Below, one piece after another: positions 1 to 6,769 of a stretch of DNA of 16,558 nucleotides. The translations under genes were made by a program, and so were the position numbers. Positions within the stretch are counted from its first letter, which is position 1. Each line of letters begins with the position of its first letter. Origin of the DNA: Prevotella sp. (GTDB lineage: Bacteria > Bacteroidota > Bacteroidia > Bacteroidales > Bacteroidaceae); the NCBI GenBank assembly GCA_017442765.1, contig JAFRZC010000089.1:1-16558 (forward strand), in the 5' to 3' direction. A model generated the notes under the pieces. It did not search any database. It had not been told where the DNA came from and saw only the letters and a list, made by a program, of their open reading frames with translations.

Positions 1-1682
1 TACCGTCCGAGCCAGGCTTCGGGGTTGAGTTTTGAGGTTTCTTTGCGGAGCTGGAACTGGAGGATGTTGTCGGTGCCGACGGTGCCGAGCACCTGGCGGG
101 TTGAGACGCGCTGACCTTTCGACACGCTGACGGAGCGCAGGTTGCAATAGACGGAGATGTAGGCTCCGTGACGCACCATGACAAGGTATTGGCCACCGTA
201 GCCGTAAACAGCACTGACCTCGCCGTCGTAGATGCTGCGGGCTTGGCATCCGGGTGAGCCTTTTATGTTGATGCCCTTGTTGTCGAGCTTCACGTTGCTG
301 AGTCCCTCTACTTCGTATTGTCCGAAGTGGCTGACAATCTTGTAGGAGCCTGTGATAGGCATGGGCAGCCGTCCGCGGTTGGCCTCGAAGCCGCCGCTCA
401 TCATGCGGTCGGCGGAGCTCATGCGCGATGTCTCCTCTACCTTTCTTGTGGCTGCGGCTATCTCCTTGCTGTCGCGTTCGCTGTCGGCCTTGGCCTTGCG
501 CTCGGCGGCAATCCGCTCGGCCTCGGCCTCTCGGGCTCGTTGCTCGGCATGGGCCCGCTCCTCGGCATCGCGTTTCTCCTTGGCCTCGGCTTTCAGTCGG
601 GCCTCTCGGGCTTTGGCCTCGGCTATGCGCCGCTCGTTCTCTCGGGCCTTGGCCTCAGCCTCGGCTTTCTTGCGGGCCAGCTCTTCGGCTTTCTTCTTGG
701 CGGCGGCCTCGGCGGCGGCTTTCTTGGCGGCAGCCTCGGCGGCGGCTCGCTTGCGGGCTTTCTCCACTTCGATGGCTACGAGACGGTCGATCTGGGCGTT
801 GAGGGCGGCGTCTTCCTTACGTTGCTGGGCGATAATCTGCTGGATGCTCTTCTGTTCTTTCTTGAGCGAGTTCACCATCGACCGCTGCTCGGTCTGCTGT
901 CCCTCAAGTGCGGCACGCTCACGCTTGCCCTGGCTGAGTAGGGTGTTCTTCTCTCCCTTCACCACACTCAGCTCGTTGCGCTTGGCGTTGACCTGCTCTT
1001 GCTTGGCTTTTACCTGTTCGCCCTGTGCACGCTGATAGGCGGCATACTCACGGACGAAGCGCAGCCGTCGGTACATCTGCGTGAAGCTCTTGGCGGAGAA
1101 GATGAACATGAGCTGGTCTTGGAAAGTGTGCTTGCGTGTCATCATGCGCATCGACTTGATGTACTTGGCCTTGCGCTCGGCAAGCTGCTGCTCGAGAGTC
1201 TCGAGCTGTGCCGTCAACAGGTCGATGTTGCTGTCGATATGGGTGATGTCGTGCTCAATGTTCTCTATCTTCTTCTGCCGGTCGTCAATCTCGCCGGTGA
1301 TGACCATAAGGTTCTCGAGCCGTTTCTTCACGTCGGCCTGATTGGCACGCAGAGCCTTCTCCTGTTGCTTGATGCTTTTCTGTATCTCGGCTCGCTTGCC
1401 CTGCAGACCCTTGATGGCCTCGTTGGTATAGACGGGTTTCTTCTGGGTCTGCTGTTTGCCTTTCGCTGCTTGCTGTCTGGTCTTGCTCCTCGTTTTCTGC
1501 TGGGTGGCGGCAGGCTTCTTTCTCGTCTGCTGCCGGGCGACGGGTTTGCGCTGTTGGGTGGCGGTGGGCTTCTTCGAGGTGACAGTCTGCCTCTTCTGTG
1601 CCGGCACGGAGAGGACAAGCGCAAAGGCGAACAATATGCAGAGAGTGGAGCGTGGAGAGAGGAGAGAGGAGAGTCGTTTCAT
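1..1682 (-). CDS. EnvC-type murein hydrolase activator (LytM/M23 domain), 3' end at window edge
   Basis: Read from the complement of 1682 down to 3, this frame is open for 560 codons and ends in LNPEAWLGR. The next two bases are TA, so the stop (TAA or TAG) probably lies one base outside the window. Order: a signal peptide (about residues 1-29), a basic Gln/Lys-rich linker, a coiled coil (about 85-230), a very long Ala/Lys/Glu-rich helix (about 270-425) and a C-terminal LytM domain (about 436-560). The metal-binding residues of active M23 peptidases are replaced: the HxGxD site reads NKGIN, the HxH site reads YCN and the last His is Gln. This fits EnvC-like activators, which switch on amidases instead of cutting peptidoglycan. 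It starts 3 nt after the DUF4292 stop, so it is probably last in the dut-side gene group. Bacteria of this phylum would act with it in the periplasm at division. Activator role is inferred from the family. Confidence 0.85.
   Translation of the reverse strand, partial: MKRLSSLLSPRSTLCILFAFALVLSVPAQKRQTVTSKKPTATQQRKPVARQQTRKKPAATQQKTRSKTRQQAAKGKQQTQKKPVYTNEAIKGLQGKRAEIQKSIKQQEKALRANQADVKKRLENLMVITGEIDDRQKKIENIEHDITHIDSNIDLLTAQLETLEQQLAERKAKYIKSMRMMTRKHTFQDQLMFIFSAKSFTQMYRRLRFVREYAAYQRAQGEQVKAKQEQVNAKRNELSVVKGEKNTLLSQGKRERAALEGQQTEQRSMVNSLKKEQKSIQQIIAQQRKEDAALNAQIDRLVAIEVEKARKRAAAEAAAKKAAAEAAAKKKAEELARKKAEAEAKARENERRIAEAKAREARLKAEAKEKRDAEERAHAEQRAREAEAERIAAERKAKADSERDSKEIAAATRKVEETSRMSSADRMMSGGFEANRGRLPMPITGSYKIVSHFGQYEVEGLSNVKLDNKGINIKGSPGCQARSIYDGEVSAVYGYGGQYLVMVRHGAYISVYCNLRSVSVSKGQRVSTRQVLGTVGTDNILQFQLRKETSKLNPEAWLGR
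1641..1673. repeat. Polypurine low-complexity repeat in the EnvC signal-peptide codons
   Basis: The plus strand is a run of GGAGAG/GGAGC words. It overlaps codons about 4-14 of the EnvC gene and encodes the SSLLSPRSTLC part of the signal peptide. The word GGAGAGAGGAG also occurs twice in the TPR gene on the other strand. Confidence 0.6.
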
Positions 1683-1685
1683 TGC

Positions 1686-2585
1686 TTAGAGATTTGTGAT
1701 TTTTGACAGGATGTCGTCGGTTTCTACTTTCTTATATTTTGGCGAAACGGTTGTGCGGGCATCCCATTTGCCATCGGTGGAGAGGTCGTCGAGGTCGAGG
1801 GTGACACTGGTTGTTTTGGCCGCGCCGTTTTTGGGCAGGCTGAACTGGAAACACTGCCATGCGGGGAAGAGTTTCCCGCCAACGCCTCGGAACTGGTCGT
1901 ATTGCCACGTGAGCGAGGATGTGCCTTTTGTCGCACTGGTGTAGCGCACGGTAGTCTGTTTAATCTTTGCTGTGCGACGGTTGGCCGTCCACGAATAGGC
2001 GAACTTACCTTTAGTGGCCGACAGCAGGACGGTTTCTCCTGCCCCGTCTTCAGCCTTCACTGCCGAGAAACCGGCTTCGCCGGGCATATAAAACTGGTTC
2101 CAGAAGAGCGACTGCAAGGCATTGAAGTCGATGCCATTGTCGCGCAGGAAGTCAATCTGATTATAGTCGGCCTGAATATATTCTTTGTGCATGCGGTCGA
2201 TGACAAGCACATAGTCGGGTGTGAACTCGAGTCTTCCCACCTCGCTGCGGATGATGGGGATGAAGAGCTGTATGCGGATGGTCTCGCCCCGACGCATGTG
2301 GAGCGAACCGGGAAGCGTGATGTCTTTCTTGTCGGTCTTGACATTAAAGGTCAGGCCGGCCACGATGTTGTCGGCCTTCATCTCGCCGGCCTTTAGCTGA
2401 CCGATGATAGCGGGTTCGGCTGTGGCAGTTTGTGGCGAGCCGATGCCCAGTTTTTTCTCATCAATAGCGTGCGGACCGGTTGTCGTCGATGCCGCGGGAT
2501 TGTCTGTGACAGCTTTCTTTGTGGCGCATCCTCCTGCCATCACCAAGAGCGCGAGGAGGAGCAGCGATGGTTGAAACTTTCTCAT
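1686..2585 (-). CDS. DUF4292 lipoprotein (LolA/LolB-like)
   Basis: The 299-residue product begins with a lipoprotein signal: a basic start, a Leu-rich core and a lipobox-like AGGC with the lipidated Cys at residue 20. The rest matches the DUF4292 pattern: a short linker, then a beta-rich domain with segments such as NIVAGLTFNVKTDKKDITLPG and RRGETIRIQLFIPI near residues 75-115, the latter reminiscent of LolA/LolB-type lipid-binding folds. The motif IDRMHKEYIQADY near residues 129-141 is typical of the family. The start codon overlaps the stop of the upstream TPR gene by 4 bp (ATGA), and the EnvC gene follows after 3 nt, so the three are probably co-transcribed and translationally coupled. A role in outer-membrane lipid or lipoprotein handling is inferred from fold similarity and was not shown here. 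Confidence 0.8.
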   Translation of the reverse strand: MRKFQPSLLLLALLVMAGGCATKKAVTDNPAASTTTGPHAIDEKKLGIGSPQTATAEPAIIGQLKAGEMKADNIVAGLTFNVKTDKKDITLPGSLHMRRGETIRIQLFIPIIRSEVGRLEFTPDYVLVIDRMHKEYIQADYNQIDFLRDNGIDFNALQSLFWNQFYMPGEAGFSAVKAEDGAGETVLLSATKGKFAYSWTANRRTAKIKQTTVRYTSATKGTSSLTWQYDQFRGVGGKLFPAWQCFQFSLPKNGAAKTTSVTLDLDDLSTDGKWDARTTVSPKYKKVETDDILSKITNL

Positions 2586-4429
2586 TCGTCTTCTTTTTTG
2601 ATATATCTTCGTTGTACTATTTTCTTTAGCAGCAGATCCTTGTCAATGTCCCCGTCGTCCTGTTCGTAGGCTTTCTGCCATAGTGCGACGGCTCCGTCGA
2701 TGTCGCCTGTCGCGGCATGTATGTCGCCGGCATGTTCGGTGATAACAGCATTGGGGTCGGTATCGTGCCTGATGGCCTGGTCGATGTAGTTGAGTGCCTC
2801 CTCGTTGCGGCCTTGCAGGAAGAGTATCCAGGCGTAGGTGTCGAGATAGGTGCTGTTCTCGGGCTCGGCCTGCACGGTCTTGCGGCTCATCTCCTCAGCT
2901 TTTTGCAACAACTCCTCTCTCCGGCCAACCCTCTTAACGTTAACACTCCTCTCTCCTTTCTCCTCTAAGATACTCAGGTAATAGGCATAGTTGTTCAGAC
3001 AGGCCACATTGTCGTCTTTCCATTGCAGACAGCTGTCGTAGGCTTCGAAAGCCTGGTCGTAGAGTCCTTTCTGATGGAGGATGTCGCCCATGATGGCGTA
3101 GAAGTCGGAGACAATCTCGGGGTTACTCTTCTCGTTAATCTGGCTCACACCTCGCTGGAAGGCATCGAGTGCGCGGTCGTGCTCGTCTTTCTGAAACCAT
3201 GCCAGGCCGTTGAAATAGTAGAACGCCATCTCTTCGGGGTTGTACTCTGTTCCTGGCTGGCTGACCGCCACGACCTCGTCCCAGTCCTTCTGTGTCCAGA
3301 GGTCTTGCAGCAGGGAGAACCGTGCCATGGCATTGTCGGGAGCCACGCTGAGCACATGGCGCAGCGCATCATCGACCTCCTCCGTCGGCATTTCCTTCAT
3401 TCTCATATAGACTGCCTTGAACATGGGTATCTCGCTGTCCTTGGGGTCGCTCTCGATGATGCGGTCCATCAGGCTGAGCAGACGCGTGCTGTCGCCGTCG
3501 GCCTGTTCGCTCTCGCGGACGAGCTGCTGCAGGATGGTGACCTTCGTCTCCACGGGTGTGGCACGATTGGTCAGTATCTGCGTGCGCAGCCGCATAGCGA
3601 GGCTGTCCTGTCCCGCAGCCACGTAGTAGTCGGAGAGCGACTCCATGGCGTAGCTGTTGTCGGGCTCTTTCTTGAGTGCGGTGGTGAAAATCTTGTAGGC
3701 CTCCTTCTGCTTGTTGTTCTGCATGAGCCAGTTGCCGAGCATCACACGGTAGTTCTCCTCATTGGGAAACTCCGCCGCAAGCCGTCGCAGCGTCTTCTGT
3801 GCCATTTTCTTGTTGCCCATGCGCTCGTAGGCCTGCACGGTGGCCAGTGCGATGTCCTCGTTGAGTCCCTCCATCTGCTCCAGCCGGCTCAACGTGTTGA
3901 TCATGCCGGGGTAGTCCTTCTTGTGCTGATAGAGTTCGAGAAGGATGGCCAGCACATCGATGCGCGAGTGGTGACCGTCGTAGAGATGTTCGTAGGTGTT
4001 GATGGCCGCGTCGATGTCTCCCGCGCCGATATAGTGCATCGCCAGCCGCTCCTGATAGGTGTCGTTGGCGGGATTGAGCGCGGCGGCTCTCTCGATGCAC
4101 CGCAGCGCGGCGGAGTCTTCCTGCTCGGCGTAGTAGTCGGAGAGCATGAACCAGGCCTCGGGCGCGTTGGGATTGATTTCTATGCAGCGTTGCAGCGTAG
4201 CATAGGTGGAGTCGCGGTTACCGGCAAGCCGCCAGCTCACGGCATCGAGGAAATGGTCGTTGAACCCCTCGGCCCGAGACGGCATAGCCATATAGCCCTG
4301 CCGCCGAAGAACGGCAAGACTGTCCTCCTGCTCCTGCGCCGCAGCGCAAAGCACGGCTGTCAGGAGCAGGATCACGGGTGTCCCCACCCGTAAGGCGATA
4401 AAACTCAATGTCCGGAGCCAATTATGCAT
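2582..4429 (-). CDS. Secreted/periplasmic tetratricopeptide repeat protein
   Basis: The 615-residue protein has a signal peptide (hydrophobic core about residues 13-30, cleavage probably after AAA) and then TPR helices almost to the end. Clear TPR units include NPNAPEAWFMLSDYYAEQED (about 67-86), EPDNSYAMESLSDYYVAAGQ (about 255-274) and EPENSTYLDTYAWILFLQGR (about 520-539). Such proteins are scaffolds for other proteins, and no enzymatic motif is visible. The gene sits between dut and the DUF4292 lipoprotein, an arrangement that recurs in Bacteroidales, and overlaps the DUF4292 start by 4 bp. Two oddities: the start codon lies in an AT-rich repeat that makes up the whole gap to dut, and residues about 489-506 (ERSVNVKRVGRREEL) break the regular TPR spacing and are encoded by a duplicated polypurine word. 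The partner of this scaffold is unknown. Confidence 0.85.
   Translation of the reverse strand: MHNWLRTLSFIALRVGTPVILLLTAVLCAAAQEQEDSLAVLRRQGYMAMPSRAEGFNDHFLDAVSWRLAGNRDSTYATLQRCIEINPNAPEAWFMLSDYYAEQEDSAALRCIERAAALNPANDTYQERLAMHYIGAGDIDAAINTYEHLYDGHHSRIDVLAILLELYQHKKDYPGMINTLSRLEQMEGLNEDIALATVQAYERMGNKKMAQKTLRRLAAEFPNEENYRVMLGNWLMQNNKQKEAYKIFTTALKKEPDNSYAMESLSDYYVAAGQDSLAMRLRTQILTNRATPVETKVTILQQLVRESEQADGDSTRLLSLMDRIIESDPKDSEIPMFKAVYMRMKEMPTEEVDDALRHVLSVAPDNAMARFSLLQDLWTQKDWDEVVAVSQPGTEYNPEEMAFYYFNGLAWFQKDEHDRALDAFQRGVSQINEKSNPEIVSDFYAIMGDILHQKGLYDQAFEAYDSCLQWKDDNVACLNNYAYYLSILEEKGERSVNVKRVGRREELLQKAEEMSRKTVQAEPENSTYLDTYAWILFLQGRNEEALNYIDQAIRHDTDPNAVITEHAGDIHAATGDIDGAVALWQKAYEQDDGDIDKDLLLKKIVQRRYIKKEDE
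2911..2956. repeat. 12-bp direct repeat framing an in-frame insertion in the TPR gene
   Basis: ACTCCTCTCTCC occurs at 2911-2922 and again at 2945-2956. The 22 nt between them contain the palindrome TTAACGTTAA (2934-2943). The stretch encodes a basic segment between two TPR helices. Confidence 0.65.
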
Positions 4430-4460
4430 TGTGAATTATGCATTATGAATTATGCATTAT
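4419..4460. repeat. AT-rich AATTATGCATT repeat
   Basis: Three overlapping copies of a unit close to AATTATGCATT(A/G)TG lie between the dut stop and the TPR gene. The 22 nt at 4438-4459 are identical to the reverse complement of 8664-8685. The repeat supplies the TPR start codon (4427-4429). Confidence 0.8.
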
Positions 4461-4467
4461 GAAATCT

Positions 4468-4908
4468 CTACTTCACTCCCGTATGTCCGAAGCCACCCTC
4501 ACCCCGCTCGGAAGTCTCAAGCTCCTCCACAGGGGTGAACGCAGCCTGCTCGTGGCGGGCGATGACCATCTGTGCGATGCGCTCGCCGTCGTTCACCGTG
4601 AAATCCTCAGCCGAGAGGTTCACGAGTATCACCCCCACCTCGCCACGATAGTCGGCGTCGATGGTGCCGGGTGTGTTCAACACCGTGATGCCCTTCTTCA
4701 GTGCCAGGCCGCTGCGCGGGCGTACTTGCGCCTCATAGCCTGCGGGCAGGGCAATGTGAAGCCCCGTGGGGATGAGTCTGCGCTCCAAGGGTTTCAGCAC
4801 GACGGGCGCGTCGAGGTTCGCCCGCAGGTCCATGCCTGCGCTTTGCGGCGTGGCGTATGCCGGAAGGGGCTGATGCCCCTTGTTCACTACTTTCACTTCT
4901 ATCATCAT
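4468..4908 (-). CDS. dut: dUTP diphosphatase (dUTPase)
   Basis: This 146-residue trimeric-type dUTPase hydrolyses dUTP to dUMP and pyrophosphate, keeping uracil out of DNA and feeding thymidylate synthesis. All five family motifs are present: AGMDLRA (24-30), PRSGLA (64-69), [13 protein letters not shown] (81-93, with catalytic Asp84 and the uracil-stacking Tyr87), RIAQMV (110-115) and the C-terminal Gly-rich [10 protein letters not shown] (135-144). In motif 5 the usual Ser after GFG is His. Length is normal for the family. Translation can start at either of two adjacent Met codons (4908 or 4905). The TPR gene begins 38 nt downstream across an AT-rich repeat, so dut may head that gene group. 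Confidence 0.96.
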   Translation of the reverse strand: MMIEVKVVNKGHQPLPAYATPQSAGMDLRANLDAPVVLKPLERRLIPTGLHIALPAGYEAQVRPRSGLALKKGITVLNTPGTIDADYRGEVGVILVNLSAEDFTVNDGERIAQMVIARHEQAAFTPVEELETSERGEGGFGHTGVK

Positions 4909-4934
4909 CGATACGAAATATTAATTGTCAGTGC

Positions 4935-4942
4935 GAAAGATA
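4935..4942 (-). promoter_or_regulatory. Possible -7 box upstream of dut
   Basis: The minus strand reads TATCTTTCG about 27 nt before the dut start, close to the Bacteroidetes -7 element TAnnTTTG but with C in place of the last G. I see no good TTTG at the -33 position. Confidence 0.3.
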
Positions 4943-4964
4943 CGCAATCTGTTTTGGTTAGATA

Positions 4965-5366
4965 TTATTGATTGTTATTACCGAACAACTCTTCTTTGAA
5001 GTAGTCGATAGCTTTCTTCAGGGGTTCCAGATCGTTCTTTACGATATTGAACACTTCGTCGGCATCAACCTCGAAGTAGTGGTGTGCCATGATGTCTCTT
5101 GCTCCCATGACTTTCTTCCATTCTATCGAAGGGTATATGGGAAGCAATTCCTTGTCGGTGAGCTTGTCAAGCGTTTTTACGGCTTCGCCCAAAGCGATGA
5201 GTACCATGCAGGCCGCATCGAGTTTCTCCATGCCAAAGGGTGAAAGGAGAAAATCGTCGGCAGTGTGAATCTGCACTGTCCGCTCCTGCAGCCGGGTGAT
5301 GGCTGCCTCAATATTCTTGAGGGTCGCATAGACCATCTGACGTTTCTCAGTAGACTCGAATTCCAT
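4965..5366 (-). CDS. hepT: HepT-like HEPN ribonuclease toxin
   Basis: The 133-residue, mostly helical protein matches the HepT (DUF86) family of HEPN ribonucleases. The diagnostic RX4HXY motif is intact as RDIMAHHY at residues 90-97 (Arg90, His95, Tyr97). Known HepT toxins cut RNA when free. They are silenced when the partner MntA adds AMP groups to the Tyr of this motif. The gene lies directly downstream of mntA and overlaps it by 20 bp, the usual antitoxin-first order. Its base composition looks more AT-rich than that of dut and the TPR gene, as expected of an acquired module. A role in plasmid or prophage defence is possible. No mobile-element gene is seen next to it. Confidence 0.88.
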   Translation of the reverse strand: MEFESTEKRQMVYATLKNIEAAITRLQERTVQIHTADDFLLSPFGMEKLDAACMVLIALGEAVKTLDKLTDKELLPIYPSIEWKKVMGARDIMAHHYFEVDADEVFNIVKNDLEPLKKAIDYFKEELFGNNNQ

Positions 5367-5640
5367 ATTTCAAGATTTGCTGTTTAAACAAGGGGTTCAT
5401 GTTCTCGCGCATTCGCACCACATCGACGTCGCATCCGAGTAGTTCCTGCAAATAGATCTTCACACCGGCGCGGTTAAACAGGTTGGGTGTCATCTCTACA
5501 CAAATGTCCACATCGCTATCCTCCTGCTGTTCGTTGCGGGCCAGCGAGCCGAAAAGCGTCATGGAGTGTACGCCGTAGTGCTCGCCAAGATACTGACGAG
5601 TGGTTTTCAGCTTTTCTATGGTTTGTGTCCTGTCAAGCAT
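5347..5640 (-). CDS. mntA: MntA-like nucleotidyltransferase antitoxin
   Basis: The 97-residue protein is a minimal nucleotidyltransferase. The signature GSX10DXD is complete: Gly31-Ser32 in LFGSLAR, followed by Asp43 and Asp45 in EDSDVDI, and a third acidic residue is available in CDVDVV (Asp71/Asp73). In characterised pairs this enzyme uses ATP to AMPylate the HepT toxin and so neutralises it. I place the start at the ATG at 5640, giving MLDRTQTIEK. An upstream in-frame ATG at 5691 would lie inside the -7 promoter box, so it cannot be on the transcript. The gene overlaps hepT by 20 bp and is the first gene after the promoter at 5689-5718. Confidence 0.88.
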   Translation of the reverse strand: MLDRTQTIEKLKTTRQYLGEHYGVHSMTLFGSLARNEQQEDSDVDICVEMTPNLFNRAGVKIYLQELLGCDVDVVRMRENMNPLFKQQILKYGIRVY

Positions 5641-5688
5641 AGACGAAATACTATTAAGTGCTGTGACTTGTCTGGAAGTATCTGCGTG

Positions 5689-5718
5689 CAAATATACAAA
5701 TAATTTGCGAAACCCAAA
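5689..5718 (-). promoter_or_regulatory. Bacteroidetes-type promoter for mntA-hepT
   Basis: The minus strand carries TTTG (5718-5715), an 18-nt spacer and TATATTTG (5696-5689), matching TTTG-N19-TAnnTTTG apart from one base of spacing. Transcription would begin near 5682, about 40 nt before the chosen mntA start. Confidence 0.7.
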
Positions 5719-5808
5719 CAGATTTGGTGGGAAAGTTATAAAAAAGCAGTAATTTTTGCACCCAAGACGGAGAAGGCATTAAATGTGAAATAATCTTAAA
5801 TGATTGGC

Positions 5809-5867
5809 CGAAAGATATATGTCTCGCAGCGGGAAGAGTTAAAACGGGAAATGCGTTTTAACACTTC
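5809..5867. repeat. Dispersed repeat module, copy 1: ATATAT palindrome plus stem-loop
   Basis: It starts with CGAAAGATATATGTCTCG (5809-5826). A stem-loop follows with arms 5833-5846 and 5854-5867, which pair at 13 of 14 positions around a 7-nt loop; the core arm is GTTAAAACG. A second copy lies at 16434-16492. Aligned by hand without gaps, the first 58 positions agree at 46. Confidence 0.75.
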
Positions 5868-5929
5868 GTTTTTTTCGTTTTGGCGGCGGGATTTGTGCTT
5901 TTCGCGGGTCGGAAAACGACTTCCGGCGG

Positions 5930-6035
5930 CGAAGCATATATGTCTCGCTTTCGAAAGATATATGTTTCGGGTTCCAAAAGACGGTCTTTCACGTTACGAA
6001 AGACGGTCTTTCGCGGGCGAGACATATATGTTTCG
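5930..6035. repeat. Array of five ~18-bp palindromes at 22-bp period
   Basis: Units: CGAAGCATATATGTCTCG (5930-5947), CGAAAGATATATGTTTCG (5952-5969), AAAAGACGGTCTTTC (5976-5990), CGAAAGACGGTCTTTCG (5997-6013, a perfect palindrome around a central G) and CGAGACATATATGTTTCG (6018-6035). The centres are 22, 22.5, 22 and 21.5 bp apart. The units share CGAAA/TTTCG half-sites and differ in the core: ATATAT in three, ACGGT in two. Confidence 0.8.
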
Positions 6036-6073
6036 GAAGGGATGAGAGATGAAAGATGAGAGACGAGAGCTGT

Positions 6074-6096
6074 AAGTCGTTGCTTTGCAATGACTT
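6074..6096. other. Hairpin with 10-bp arms
   Basis: AAGTCGTTGC (6074-6083) and GCAATGACTT (6087-6096) pair around a TTT loop, with one G-T pair. It may belong to a structured RNA or to the surrounding repeat cluster. Confidence 0.45.
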
Positions 6097-6176
6097 GCGA
6101 AAAGTATTCCAGAATCGCTTGTTTTGATGCTGGTGGGGCATAGTGCCATCCGACAACTTTCATGAGCTTAGAGCAT

Positions 6177-6212
6177 GTTAAAATTCCGATTAGAAATCGG
6201 CCGTTTTTTAAC
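6177..6212. terminator. Possible bidirectional terminator hairpin
   Basis: CCGATT (6186-6191) and AATCGG (6195-6200) form a perfect stem with an AGA loop. It is flanked by GTTAAAA (6177-6183) and TTTTAAC (6206-6212), which can extend it. On the plus strand a T6 run follows after 3 nt. On the minus strand it lies about 57 nt after the stop at 6269 and could end the long operon. Confidence 0.4.
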
Positions 6213-6268
6213 ATTTGCCATCTGCTTGATTAAGGTTGCAGTTTATCAAATCAAATTGCGTCTTCGTA

Positions 6269-6769
6269 TCAGGTTTCCGGCAGGAAAAAAACAAGAATTT
6301 CGTTTTTATGGAACGGGAAAGTCACGACAATATTTGATGCAGCAAAGATGTAATTGATGTCATCGTCGCCTTCTTTCATAATATAATCCTCTTGTACGAT
6401 ACTCTTGATGTCGGTCAGAATTGCATTTGTGATGGTTTCGTCGGTCATGGGTAACTTGTAATAACTTAACCCGCATGACTTTACGATTCCGCTTTCAGTC
6501 TTGATAAAAATTTCATTTGGCCATATTTTGTCGCCTGCAACCCATTCCTTGTGTTGAAAGAGAATGCTCGTCTCGTTTTCTTTGAAATCATATCGGCCGG
6601 TTGCCATGATAATATCTTTTATATCTGTGGCTGGTTGCCCTGTAGGTATGTAGTTTAAGATAACGGCATTGTAGCTCTTGTCGCTGCGTTCGAGATAAGG
6701 ATTGATTTGCCCGCAAATGTTCAAAGCGAGAGTAGAGAAAAGAAAGGTGTATATGAGTCTCTTTGTCAT
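6269..6769 (-). CDS. Secreted protein of unknown function
   Basis: I do not recognise this 166-residue protein. It has a convincing signal peptide (Lys/Arg start, hydrophobic core about residues 5-17, likely cleavage at CG-Q near residue 20). The mature part is small, mixed in charge and has no visible catalytic motif. The segment KENETSILFQHKEWVAGDKI near residues 62-81 suggests beta structure. The start codon overlaps the stop of the NigD-like gene by 4 bp, so it is translated as the last gene of the operon. Base composition looks more AT-rich than in the genes upstream, suggesting a later addition to the operon. It is probably a periplasmic or surface partner of the NigD-like lipoprotein, but only from position. 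Confidence 0.7.
   Translation of the reverse strand: MTKRLIYTFLFSTLALNICGQINPYLERSDKSYNAVILNYIPTGQPATDIKDIIMATGRYDFKENETSILFQHKEWVAGDKIWPNEIFIKTESGIVKSCGLSYYKLPMTDETITNAILTDIKSIVQEDYIMKEGDDDINYIFAASNIVVTFPFHKNEILVFFLPET

Larger units (their letters stand above)
5719..6268. other. Gene-less, repeat-rich intergenic region
   Basis: No credible gene is present in these 550 nt. The content, from left to right: an A/T-rich stretch (5719-5808), a palindrome plus stem-loop module (5809-5867), a GC-skewed stretch (5868-5929), the 22-bp-periodic palindrome array (5930-6035), GATGAG-type low-complexity repeats (6041-6069), a hairpin (6074-6096), unassigned sequence (6097-6176) and an AT-flanked hairpin (6177-6212). 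The open frames across it are explained by the repeats. Confidence 0.75.

Noticed and set aside
318..1706. Long plus-strand open frames opposite the EnvC gene
   Set aside because: They are Leu/Gly/Ser/Arg-rich mirror frames caused by GC-rich Ala/Lys/Glu codons of the real minus-strand gene.
3023..4393. A 456-codon plus-strand open frame
   Set aside because: It lies antisense to the TPR gene, whose signal peptide and TPR pattern are clear; the plus frame shows no domain.
5641..5691. Longer start for the MntA-like antitoxin
   Set aside because: The upstream ATG at 5691 lies inside the -7 promoter box, so it would not be transcribed.
5930..6035. CRISPR array
   Set aside because: Units are 15-18 bp palindromes with 4-5-bp gaps and varying cores; CRISPR repeats are longer and identical with spacers of about 30 bp, and no cas gene is present.
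5800..6214. Open frames on both strands across the palindrome array (81 codons on plus, 118 on minus)
   Set aside because: They are built from the repeat units themselves (RYMFR/ETYMFR-type peptides from the palindromes) and lack initiation signals; the frames only reflect absence of stops in the palindromes. The last 50 codons of the minus frame remain open to question and are noted as a finding.
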